5,405 nucleotides of DNA from Flavobacteriales bacterium. GTDB taxonomy: Bacteria; Bacteroidota; Bacteroidia; Flavobacteriales; PHOS-HE28. The position numbers were made by a program, and so were the translations under genes. Under the pieces are notes generated by a model, which did no database searches, was not told the DNA's origin, and worked only from the letters and a program-made list of their open reading frames with translations. This document shows positions 1 to 5,405 of the stretch, piece by piece. Location of the stretch: positions 1-5,405 of the forward strand of contig SSGN01000238.1 in NCBI GenBank assembly GCA_008016945.1, in the 5' to 3' direction. Each line of letters begins with the position of its first letter. The first letter of the stretch is position 1.

Positions 1-140
1 ACCGCAAACACCGCAGCCGGTGGAGCGGTGGCGGGTGGAGCGGCGGCGGCGGCAGTTGGGGCGGTGGTGGCGGTGGCGGTGGCTTCGGCGGCTTCGGTGG
101 CGGCAGCTTCGGCGGTGGTGGCGCGGGTGGTAGCTGGTGA
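1..140 (+). CDS. TPM-domain (YgcG/DUF477-type) protein, C-terminal tail only
   Basis: Only the 3' end is in the window; the first complete codon is at 3 and the TGA stop is at 138-140. The visible 45 residues start with basic RKHRSRW and continue as an almost pure Gly tail broken by Trp, Ser and Phe, ending GGGGAGGSW. Basic residues followed by a GGGxFGGGGxxGSW tail are the typical C-terminus of YgcG/TPM proteins. These are envelope proteins with a signal peptide, an extracytoplasmic TPM domain and one or two membrane helices, often encoded beside LemA. The TPM domain and helices would lie left of the window and are not seen, so the family call rests on the tail alone. The DNA is low-complexity GGC/GGT repeat, prone to slippage and assembly error. 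The next gene starts 13 bases downstream on the same strand, which suggests an operon. Confidence 0.75.
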   Translation, partial: RKHRSRWSGGGWSGGGGSWGGGGGGGGFGGFGGGSFGGGGAGGSW

Positions 141-153
141 ACGTTCGTAAGGG

Positions 154-900
154 ATGAGTTTCAGCAAGTGGATAGGAGGGGGCCTGGGTTGGGCCTTTGG
201 CGGACCGATCGGCGGTCTGGTCGGCTTCGCCGTAGGGGCCATGCTCGATCGTTGGCAGGAGCCGGAGGTGGAGCAGGTGCGCGGCCAGCGTCGGGTGCAC
301 GGCACAGGCCCCACCACAGGAGGCGACCTCACCATGAGCTTGGTGGTGCTCGTGGCCGCACTGATGAAGGCCGATGGCAAGGTGACCCGCAGCGAGCTCG
401 ATGAGGTGCGCCGATTCTTCGTGCGCCAGTTCGGACAACAGCAGGCCGGACAACTCCTCATCATCCTGCGCGATGTGCTCAAACGCGACATCCCTTTGCA
501 CCAAGTGTGCGAGCAGGTGCGCCAGAACATGCCGCATGCCGTACGCCTGCAGTTGGTGCATTACCTCATCGGCCTGGCCCACGCCGATGGCACCGTGCAT
601 CCGGCCGAACGGGAACTCCTGCAACGCATCGGCCACGGACTGGGGATCAGCGACAAGGACCTCGGCTCGCTCAGTGCCATGTTCCGCAAGGCCGACCCCT
701 CCACGGCCTACCGGATCCTGGAGGTCCCCACCACCGCTACGAATGATGAGGTGAAGAAGGCCTACCGCCGCATGGCCATGAAGTTCCATCCGGACAAGGT
801 GGCCCAGTTGGGCGAAGAGGTGCAGAAGGCCGCTTCGGAGAAGTTCAAGAAGGTGCAGGAGGCGTACGAGACCATCCAAGCCGAACGCGGCATGAAATAG
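154..900 (+). CDS. djlA: DjlA-like membrane-anchored TerB/J-domain co-chaperone
   Basis: This 248-residue protein has the DjlA layout. Residues 6-30 are a Gly-rich hydrophobic segment (WIGGGLGWAFGG onwards) ending in MLDRW, like the single N-terminal anchor of DjlA. Residues about 60-178 are a TerB-like helical domain with two copies of its acidic motif, KADGKVTRSELDE (72-84) and HADGTVHPAERE (143-154). Residues about 184-245 are a J-domain with the essential HPD at 212-214 in KFHPDK, preceded by YRILEV and AYRRMAMK. J-domains stimulate the ATPase of DnaK through HPD, so the expected role is recruiting DnaK to the inner face of the membrane. The ATG at 154 is chosen because it starts the anchor directly. 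The J-domain lies at the C-terminus as in DjlA, with no zinc-finger or DnaJ C-terminal domains, so this is not DnaJ itself. It probably shares a transcript with the TPM gene ending at 140. Confidence 0.88.
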   Translation: MSFSKWIGGGLGWAFGGPIGGLVGFAVGAMLDRWQEPEVEQVRGQRRVHGTGPTTGGDLTMSLVVLVAALMKADGKVTRSELDEVRRFFVRQFGQQQAGQLLIILRDVLKRDIPLHQVCEQVRQNMPHAVRLQLVHYLIGLAHADGTVHPAERELLQRIGHGLGISDKDLGSLSAMFRKADPSTAYRILEVPTTATNDEVKKAYRRMAMKFHPDKVAQLGEEVQKAASEKFKKVQEAYETIQAERGMK

Positions 901-982
901 GGCACGGCTCTTTGCCGGGCTTCCGCTCTTGTTCGCGATCCCATACAGGCTGGCTCCCAGGATCGGTCGTGCTCACACGATT

Positions 983-1051
983 TACCATTTCGCATTAAGG
1001 CGTAGGATAGAGATGCGAAGGGATCGGCCTACGCCTTAGTGCGAATTGGTA
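983..1051. repeat. 24-bp inverted repeat with 21-base loop in a convergent intergenic gap
   Basis: Arms 983-1006 and 1028-1051 pair over 24 positions: 22 Watson-Crick pairs, one T.G pair (995/1039) and one T/T mismatch (988/1046). The inner 18 bp (989-1006 with 1028-1045) are perfect apart from the wobble. The loop, 1007-1027, contains ATGCGAA (1013-1019), which is exactly complementary to TTCGCAT (989-995) in the left arm, so a second, mutually exclusive hairpin is possible. The element lies between the stop of the J-domain gene (900) and the stop of the convergent barrel-like gene (1071). It may act as a bidirectional terminator or mRNA 3'-end stabiliser, but neither side has a T-run. It could instead be a dispersed palindromic repeat. 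Nothing else is recognisable in 901-1070. Confidence 0.7.
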
Positions 1052-1070
1052 TGATACCTGCGAAGTGGGA

Positions 1071-1691
1071 TCAGAACCGCACCACCAGCCCGCACGTGAT
1101 CCGTTGGCTGTTCCATTGCAGGCGCGAGGGGCGCCCGTCCGGGTTCACCTGTCCACCTTCCAACAAGAGCTCGTCGCTGCTGGAAGCCGTGTGGTCCAAC
1201 GCCACGAACGCCCCCAGGGTTCTGCTGAGCATGCCCAGGTATCGGTAGCTCAACCCGATCACCCCGCCCGTGCTGGTGTAGGGCAATCGCGTCTCCAATG
1301 CGAACAGGGACGTGGCCGAGGTACCTATGGCCAGCTCCAGCTCCATGGCCGACCGTGCGCTGATCCAGGGGCGATACGCCACCCCCAGCATGTACGTGGT
1401 CAGGTGCAGCCGGTCAAGCCCACCGTTGTGCCCGGTGGATCCCACCCGGTCGTAGTGTAGACCGAAGGACCATCGGTCGCCGGTGGCGTAGCCGAACGCC
1501 GCCCGCACGGCACCGCTGCCCAGGCCCACCACCTCGATATCCTCACGGTCGCTGAACAGGTTCAGCACGCCGATGCCGCCGCCCAGGCTCATGAGCAGGT
1601 GTTTCTTGCGCACCGCCTGGGCGTGGACCGTGGTGGCCCACAGCAGTAGCAGCAACAACACGATGATCGAACTGGGCCGTTGCACGCCCAA
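1071..1691 (-). CDS. Secreted, probable outer-membrane beta-barrel protein
   Basis: No named family is recognised with certainty. From a TTG start at 1691 the product is 206 residues. Residues 9-18 are a strong hydrophobic core (IIVLLLLLLW) followed by ATTVHA|QA, a good signal peptidase I site after residue 24. The mature part alternates polar and hydrophobic residues with Gly and aromatics, for example WSFGLHYDRVG, YMLGVAYRPW and GVIGLSYRYLG. It ends in LVVRF, and a terminal Phe is the usual C-terminal signal of outer-membrane barrels. About 180 mature residues suit an 8-stranded barrel. The frame is open up to an ATG at 1766, but that start would put about 30 polar residues before the signal peptide and overlap the divergent hydrolase. 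TTG at 1691 or GTG at 1685 is therefore preferred, though not proven. It converges with the J-domain gene and diverges from the hydrolase. Confidence 0.72.
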   Translation of the reverse strand: MGVQRPSSIIVLLLLLLWATTVHAQAVRKKHLLMSLGGGIGVLNLFSDREDIEVVGLGSGAVRAAFGYATGDRWSFGLHYDRVGSTGHNGGLDRLHLTTYMLGVAYRPWISARSAMELELAIGTSATSLFALETRLPYTSTGGVIGLSYRYLGMLSRTLGAFVALDHTASSSDELLLEGGQVNPDGRPSRLQWNSQRITCGLVVRF

Positions 1692-1720
1692 AGATGTGGA
1701 CCGCCGGGGCTGGACACGGG

Positions 1721-1728
1721 TATTTTTG
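1721..1728 (+). promoter_or_regulatory. Candidate Bacteroidota -7 promoter box for the hydrolase gene
   Basis: TATTTTTG matches the Bacteroidota -7 consensus TAnnTTTG at every fixed position and stands out as T-rich in a GC-rich setting. It lies 6 bases before the ATG at 1735, so a transcript starting at the usual distance would have almost no leader. No convincing -33 TTG box is visible at the expected spacing upstream, which lowers confidence. Confidence 0.35.
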
Positions 1729-1734
1729 TGCCGA

Positions 1735-2547
1735 ATGGGGTGGCTCTGGGCGTTGTTCGGGATCATCGTCGTGGCCTATGGCGCGGTGGTGCTGTTCTAT
1801 GCGGTCTTCCAAGAACGCTTCATCTTCATCCGTTTCCGTACCCAGCGCGACCACGTTTACCGGTTCCCGCCACCGTTCGAGGAGCGCTACATCACCAGGC
1901 ATGTTGGCGCCCGCCTGCATGCCTTGTACTTCAAGGCGAACGAGCCTCGTGGCGTGCTGCTCTATTTCCATGGGAATACCGGCAGTGTGCGCCGCTGGGG
2001 CAAGTTCGCACCGCGGTTCGTGCGCATGGGCTACGATGTATTGATGCCCGACCCACGCGGCTATGGCAAGAGCCGCGGTCGGTTGAGCGAAGCCGCCCTG
2101 ATCGCCGATGCACAGGCCTGGTACGAGCACTTGTGTGCCGAACACCCGGAGGACCGCATCGTGGTGCTGGGCCGTTCACTCGGCAGTGGCCTGGCCACCC
2201 CGGTGGCCGCACAGCACCATCCGCGCATGTTGATCCTCGAAACGCCCTTCGCCAACCTGTACGATGTGGCCACGAACTACCTGCCCGTCCTACCATACCG
2301 CCTGCTGTTGCGGTTCCCGTTCCGTAACGATAAGGCCATCAAACGGGTCTCCTGCCCGGTGTACATCCTGCACGGGAAGTTCGATGCCACGGTACCTTAC
2401 GAGAGCGCGTTGAGGCTGTATGCTGCGGTACCCCCCGAGGTGCATCGTGAGATGATCACCTTCCCCAAGGGGCGCCACAGCGATCTGCCACGGTTCCCCC
2501 GGTACCAGCGCTTCCTGGATCGGGTGTTGGGTGCGGCTGGTGGATGA
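1735..2547 (+). CDS. Membrane-anchored alpha/beta hydrolase, Bem46/ABHD13-like serine hydrolase
   Basis: The protein has 270 residues from the ATG at 1735. Residues 3-23 form one N-terminal transmembrane helix, followed by FQERFIF, a junction common in Bem46-type hydrolases. The hydrolase core has the oxyanion motif HGNTG (79-83), a DPRGYGKS strand-turn (106-113) and the nucleophile elbow GRSLG with Ser148. The acid Asp217 lies in LHGKFDATVP and the base His248 in KGRHSDLP. All triad members and their order are intact, so an active esterase, lipase or peptidase is expected; the substrate cannot be read from sequence. The catalytic domain is tethered to the membrane, and its sidedness is not clear from sequence. 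The frame is open back to an ATG at 1573, but the extra 54 residues are not family-like and overlap the divergent gene, so the start at the membrane helix is chosen. The FKBP gene follows after 43 bases and may be co-transcribed. Confidence 0.85.
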   Translation: MGWLWALFGIIVVAYGAVVLFYAVFQERFIFIRFRTQRDHVYRFPPPFEERYITRHVGARLHALYFKANEPRGVLLYFHGNTGSVRRWGKFAPRFVRMGYDVLMPDPRGYGKSRGRLSEAALIADAQAWYEHLCAEHPEDRIVVLGRSLGSGLATPVAAQHHPRMLILETPFANLYDVATNYLPVLPYRLLLRFPFRNDKAIKRVSCPVYILHGKFDATVPYESALRLYAAVPPEVHREMITFPKGRHSDLPRFPRYQRFLDRVLGAAGG

Positions 2548-2590
2548 TCGGTGAACTCGACACTACCTTCGCGCCCCATAAAACGAACCA

Positions 2591-3292
2591 ATGACCGTCC
2601 GCACCCTTTCCGCAGTCGTGGCCGCCACACTGCTTACCGCATGCAGCCAGGGCCAGAAAGGCCGCAACACCGAGTTGAAGACCACCATGGATTCGGTGAG
2701 CTACGCCATCGGTGCCGATATCGGGGCCAACCTGAAGCGTGGCAAGATCGATTCCATCAATGTGGACCTGCTCTCCTCCGGCCTTGCCGATGGCTTGGAT
2801 AGCAACCTCCGCGTGAATGAGGAGACCCTCCAGCAGGTGATGCGCTCCTTCATGATGAAGATGCAGGCCAAGATGCAGGCTGAGGAAGCCGCCAAAGGCG
2901 AGGAGAACCGATTGGCGGGCGAGAAGTACCTGGCCGAGAACGGTAAGCGCACCGGTGTGGTGACCACCCCGAGCGGCTTGCAGTACGAGGTGATCACCAT
3001 GGGCACCGGACCCAAGCCCTCGGCCACCGACGTGGTCAAGGTCCATTACCAGGGCTCGTTCCCCGATGGTGAGGTGTTCGATAGCTCGGTGGAGCGCGGC
3101 ACGCCCGTGGAAATGCCCGTGGGCCAATGGATCCCCGGTTTCGTGGAAGCCTTGCAGATGATGCCCACGGGTAGCAAGTGGAAGCTGGCCATCCCCAGCG
3201 ACCTGGCTTATGGGCCTACGGGCAACGGCCGCATCCCCGCCAACAGCACGCTGCTCTTCGATCTGGAGTTGATCGAGGTGGTGAAGAAGTGA
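2591..3292 (+). CDS. Lipoprotein FKBP-type peptidyl-prolyl cis-trans isomerase (FKBP_N + FKBP_C)
   Basis: This 233-residue protein begins with a lipoprotein signal peptide whose lipobox LTAC (15-18) makes Cys18 the lipidated residue, so it should be membrane-anchored outside the cytoplasm. Residues about 32-125 (DSVSYAIGADIGANLK, then long Met/Gln/Glu-rich helices around 80-110) match FKBP_N, the dimerisation and chaperone arm of Mip/FkpA proteins. Residues about 142-231 are the FKBP catalytic domain. Visible pocket residues are Tyr153 (VHYQG), Phe163-Asp164 (VFDSS), Ile181 (GQWIPGF), Tyr207 (DLAYGP) and Phe223 (LLFDLELIEV), so an active prolyl isomerase is expected. Its likely role is folding of periplasmic or outer-membrane proteins. 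The ATG at 2591 directly starts the signal peptide and follows an A-rich stretch (AAACGAACCA), as is common in Bacteroidota. A strong hairpin begins 15 bases after the stop. Confidence 0.92.
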   Translation: MTVRTLSAVVAATLLTACSQGQKGRNTELKTTMDSVSYAIGADIGANLKRGKIDSINVDLLSSGLADGLDSNLRVNEETLQQVMRSFMMKMQAKMQAEEAAKGEENRLAGEKYLAENGKRTGVVTTPSGLQYEVITMGTGPKPSATDVVKVHYQGSFPDGEVFDSSVERGTPVEMPVGQWIPGFVEALQMMPTGSKWKLAIPSDLAYGPTGNGRIPANSTLLFDLELIEVVKK

Positions 3293-3306
3293 TCGATGTC
3301 CATTGC

Positions 3307-3344
3307 CCGAAGGGCGCGCAGGCCACGGCCTGCGCGCCCTTCGG
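3307..3344. terminator. 18-bp perfect hairpin, probable bidirectional terminator
   Basis: Arms 3307-3324 and 3327-3344 are perfect reverse complements; the two innermost pairs probably open to give a small CACG-type loop. The stem is very GC-rich and starts 15 bases after the stop of the FKBP gene. On the + strand it is followed by GTTCTT, a poor T-tract. It lies between convergent genes (FKBP on +, DUF551 on -), so it could stop transcripts from both sides, although the minus side has no T-run. Confidence 0.75.
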
Positions 3345-3428
3345 CGTTCTTGCCCATGACATGCATCCGGCGCTCGGCCCTCCGATGGCCGTTCCATCGA
3401 TCTGCGGACGGGAACTGTGGAGCGGCCC

Positions 3429-3701
3429 TCACGGGGTCTCCGGAAGCGGCATCCAGTGTGTCACTTCCACGAAGAACTTGTTGCTGGTGCCTTCGCCCAG
3501 CCAGAAATGGGGTGCGCCGGTGTAGCCCGTCCTGCTGGCGTTCTTCACGAAGTAGTCGTGCATGAAACGCAGGATCACCACGGGGCGCGCTTCGGTTTCT
3601 CCGGTCTTGCCCGGAAGAAAGATCACGTTCGCAGGCAGGTGGCATAAACAGCGCTGCCCATCGGCAGGTAGCTGCTCGTGAATGGGGATCCAACGAGACA
3701 T
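3429..3701 (-). CDS. Small DUF551-domain protein
   Basis: The product has 90 residues from the ATG at 3701. It begins SRWIPIHEQLPADGQRCL and ends VEVTHWMPLPETP (HWMPLP at 82-87). An N-terminal WI(S/P)...LP..GQ.VL block and a C-terminal VTHWMPLPEPP block are the hallmarks of DUF551, a family of small proteins of unknown function found in many bacteria and phages. The middle (25-78) is longer than in the shortest members and includes LRFMHDYFVKN and HFWLGEG. A TTG at 3710 would add three residues, but the ATG puts the conserved block at the start as usual. It begins 17 bases after the stop of the malate synthase homologue on the same strand, so the two are probably one operon. There is no signal peptide or membrane segment, so it is probably cytoplasmic. 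No function can be assigned. Confidence 0.8.
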   Translation of the reverse strand: MSRWIPIHEQLPADGQRCLCHLPANVIFLPGKTGETEARPVVILRFMHDYFVKNASRTGYTGAPHFWLGEGTSNKFFVEVTHWMPLPETP

Positions 3702-3718
3702 CGGGGCCAAGATAGGTG

Positions 3719-5239
3719 CTACAGCATCGGCACTTCCTCCGATCCCACCAGCTCCACAATGTAAACGGTGGCGCGGTCCACCTGTTTCTTGATCACCGGA
3801 TCGCTCACCTCGAACATCTTATCCGCCTCCTTCTTGAGCATGAACTTCACCAGGTCGATGGTGACGGGCAGGTTGGTGGCGGTGATGTTGCCGCGCGGGC
3901 TGTGGACCCATTGCCACAGCAGGCGGATGGCCAACAGAAGCGACGAGCGGTCGTGAACGCGGCCCCCTTGGATCACCCAACCTTTGCCCTGTTCGCGCAA
4001 CATCAACGTGCGTAGTGCCGTGCGCAGGATGCTCTTGAGGCTATCCACGGTGATGGGGCCTGTGGGGGGGGATACCAGGTCCGCCGGGCTGATCGTCTCA
4101 TTCCGCTGGTAGCCCATCTGGTGGGTGCGTGGCATGCTCTTGTTGAACTCCACCATCGAGGCGTTCACCATATCCTCATGCACCACCAGTGTGCCGTCGT
4201 GTCCATCCACGGCTTCGCGCTCCTTGTCGGCGAGCATCTCCAGGTATTCAGCCTTCACCTTGCTGGTGTCCAACGAGGGCAGAACGAACGACGGAGCACC
4301 CATGGCATGGCACCCGCGCCGATGGCAGATCCCGATGGTATACAGGCTCAGTGCACGCAGGAAGGGCGCGTTCAGACCGATCGTCTCCCGGTCAGGAAGC
4401 ACGGGGCGTTCCTGGCCATGGAACAGGGCGATGTGGTCCGCGGCATATCCTTGCGGGTCGAGGGAAAGCCCGGCGCTATGGTGCTGTAGCTCGAAGAGGA
4501 TCTCCTCCGCTTCCAACGCCCCGGCGATGGTGTCCAACATCACCGTGCACCGAATGGTGCCGCGTTCCACCCCGAGGTGATCTTCCATCTTCTCGATCGA
4601 TCGGGCCCATAGCCTTGCTTCCAAGTGGCCTTGCACATCGCGGAGATAGAGCAGCATGCTGCCTTGGCGTACCCCGATCGACGGACCTTGGCCGATGGTG
4701 GTCATGACCAGGTCGAAGAACCCGGCAGGTGCGGGGTCGCCATCCACTTCCATGGCACCTTCGAACACGAAGAGTGGTCGTGGTGCCATCGCCAGACGGG
4801 TGGGGGTACCGGGGTTCACCCGTACCCGTCCCTCCCGATCGTCGAGGTAGGCCAGGTTGCGGGCGGCCGCACCGTTCAAGCTCTTGTGCGCACGAAGGAT
4901 GCTCCACGTGTCCTGCGCGGTGAAGCTCCACAGGTCGGCGATGTAGGTCTTCGCTCCGGCATTCATGCCGTTGATCAGTTCCGAGCGGTTCGCCCCGCCG
5001 ATCAATTCAACACGACGCTCCATCAGGTGCTCCGGTACAGGAGCCACGCTCCAATGCCCCTGCCGAACGTTAGCCGTTTCCTGCAGACGGTCCACCTTGC
5101 CTTCGCTCAGCGCCCGGCGGCGCTCGGAACGCACTTGCAAAAGCGATCCCAACCGGCCTCCATAGGCCGCCATGAGCTCCTTCACCAGGTGCCGAACCTC
5201 CGGGGTGATCAGCCGGTCCTGAACCGTCTCCTTCAACAA
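3719..5239 (-). CDS. Divergent malate synthase A (AceB family) homologue with altered active site
   Basis: The 506-residue product is close to the usual AceB length (about 530) and aligns throughout. Family-like segments include ITPEVRHLVKEL (11-22), ERRVELIGGANRSELINGMNAGAKTYIAD (74-102), GHLEARLW (204-211), RGTIRCTVMLDT (226-237), VLPDRETI (280-287), CHRRGCHAMG (305-314), DGHDGTLVVH (345-354) and LWQWVHSPRG (441-450). Malate synthase joins glyoxylate and acetyl-CoA into malate in the glyoxylate shunt. Here key sites differ. The Mg2+-binding Glu of the IET motif is Asp236. The signature GLNxGxWDY is GLSLDPQGY (257-265), with Gly264 at the Mg2+-binding Asp. ADFEDS is ADLWSF (101-106), and RGWHL is RPLFV (154-158). 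Arg154, GHDGT and Asp430, at the catalytic-base position, remain. Family membership is sure; malate synthase activity is doubtful. The start is TTG at 5239, as the frame upstream has no ATG before a stop at 5273-5275. The DUF551 gene follows. Confidence 0.85.
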   Translation of the reverse strand: MLKETVQDRLITPEVRHLVKELMAAYGGRLGSLLQVRSERRRALSEGKVDRLQETANVRQGHWSVAPVPEHLMERRVELIGGANRSELINGMNAGAKTYIADLWSFTAQDTWSILRAHKSLNGAAARNLAYLDDREGRVRVNPGTPTRLAMAPRPLFVFEGAMEVDGDPAPAGFFDLVMTTIGQGPSIGVRQGSMLLYLRDVQGHLEARLWARSIEKMEDHLGVERGTIRCTVMLDTIAGALEAEEILFELQHHSAGLSLDPQGYAADHIALFHGQERPVLPDRETIGLNAPFLRALSLYTIGICHRRGCHAMGAPSFVLPSLDTSKVKAEYLEMLADKEREAVDGHDGTLVVHEDMVNASMVEFNKSMPRTHQMGYQRNETISPADLVSPPTGPITVDSLKSILRTALRTLMLREQGKGWVIQGGRVHDRSSLLLAIRLLWQWVHSPRGNITATNLPVTIDLVKFMLKKEADKMFEVSDPVIKKQVDRATVYIVELVGSEEVPML

Positions 5240-5364
5240 AGCGAATGATAATGGGTGCGATATTACGCATGATCAAGCATGAATGTTTCGACGAACCTTG
5301 TCATTGGGGCGACGAAGGCGACCGGTAAATAGGGGCACTGGTGGGCCGTCCGTGTGTTGATCTA

Positions 5365-5391
5365 GGGATCGAGGGGCGGGGGCGGTGGGGG
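5365..5391 (+). other. G-quadruplex-type G-run cluster upstream of the malate synthase homologue
   Basis: Four runs of 3-5 G (5365-5367, 5373-5376, 5378-5382, 5387-5391) are separated by loops of 5, 1 and 4 bases, fitting the G3+N1-7 pattern. It lies about 125 bases upstream of the TTG start of the minus-strand gene, on the strand opposite its coding strand. The surrounding 5240-5405 holds no gene that can be supported. In GC-rich DNA such a pattern may be chance or part of a gene cut by the window edge. Confidence 0.3.
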
Positions 5392-5405
5392 CGGCGTTCG
5401 TGCGG

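Noticed and set aside
1..140. GGC/GGT repeat as a CRISPR or tandem-repeat array
   Set aside because: It is explained by a Gly-rich protein tail read in one open frame ending at a stop; there are no repeat-spacer units.
1573..1734. N-terminal extension of the hydrolase to the upstream ATG
   Set aside because: The extra residues are antisense to the signal peptide and coding region of the divergent gene and do not resemble the family N-terminus.
1543..2145. 200-codon minus-strand open frame over the hydrolase and barrel-like genes
   Set aside because: It overlaps two well-supported genes and shows no domain or sensible composition.
2564..2571. TACCTTCG before the FKBP gene as a -7 promoter box
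   Set aside because: It has one mismatch to TAnnTTTG and no -33 box at a fitting distance; the gene can be read from the hydrolase transcript.
2456..3397. 313-codon open frame on the minus strand opposite the FKBP gene
   Set aside because: It is the antisense shadow of a clear FKBP gene: His/Gly/Leu-rich composition without motifs, a common effect in GC-rich DNA.
3383..3399. 6-bp hairpin (CGATGG/CCATCG) downstream of the DUF551 stop
   Set aside because: The stem is short with no T-run, and the 18-bp hairpin at 3307-3344 is a much better terminator for both strands.
5273..5405. Minus-strand open frame running from the right edge to a TGA at 5273-5275, Pro/Ala/Arg-rich
   Set aside because: About 43 codons with no recognisable motif in GC-rich DNA. 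It could be the tail of an upstream gene but cannot be supported from this window.

Overview
The window is GC-rich bacterial DNA holding six gene products plus the tail of a seventh. Several features point to Bacteroidota, perhaps a high-GC Flavobacteriales relative. Start codons lack clear Shine-Dalgarno sequences, and one promoter-like TATTTTTG box fits the TAnnTTTG element of that phylum. There is also a lipoprotein FKBP with an FKBP_N region, an outer-membrane-barrel-like protein ending in Phe, and a TPM-family Gly-rich tail ending in GGSW. This placement is an inference; no rRNA or tRNA marker is present.

Layout. Positions 1-140 (+) are the 3' end of a TPM/YgcG-type protein. It is followed 13 bases later by a DjlA-like membrane-anchored TerB/J-domain co-chaperone (154-900, +), probably in the same operon. 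The gap 901-1070 separates this pair from a convergent gene and carries a 24-bp near-perfect inverted repeat. Next is a divergent pair: a secreted barrel-like protein (1071 to about 1691, -) and a membrane-anchored alpha/beta hydrolase (1735-2547, +). The hydrolase is followed by a lipoprotein FKBP peptidyl-prolyl isomerase (2591-3292, +). An 18-bp perfect hairpin ends that block. On the minus strand from the right lies a full-length malate synthase A homologue (3719-5239) with a small DUF551 protein (3429-3701) directly downstream.

Most of the left part (TPM protein, J-domain protein, barrel-like protein, lipoprotein isomerase, anchored hydrolase) looks like ordinary cell-envelope and protein-quality-control housekeeping. 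The part most worth a second look is the malate synthase homologue. It aligns with the AceB family along its whole length, yet it has lost the family signature around GLNxGxWDY, has Gly where the Mg2+-binding Asp belongs and Asp where the Mg2+-binding Glu belongs, and has rewritten the ADFEDS and RGWHL motifs. It keeps the GHDGT motif and an Asp at the catalytic-base position. The intact 506-codon frame argues against decay, so it is either a pseudoenzyme or an enzyme with changed chemistry, paired with a DUF551 protein of unknown function. No isocitrate lyase gene lies within the window.
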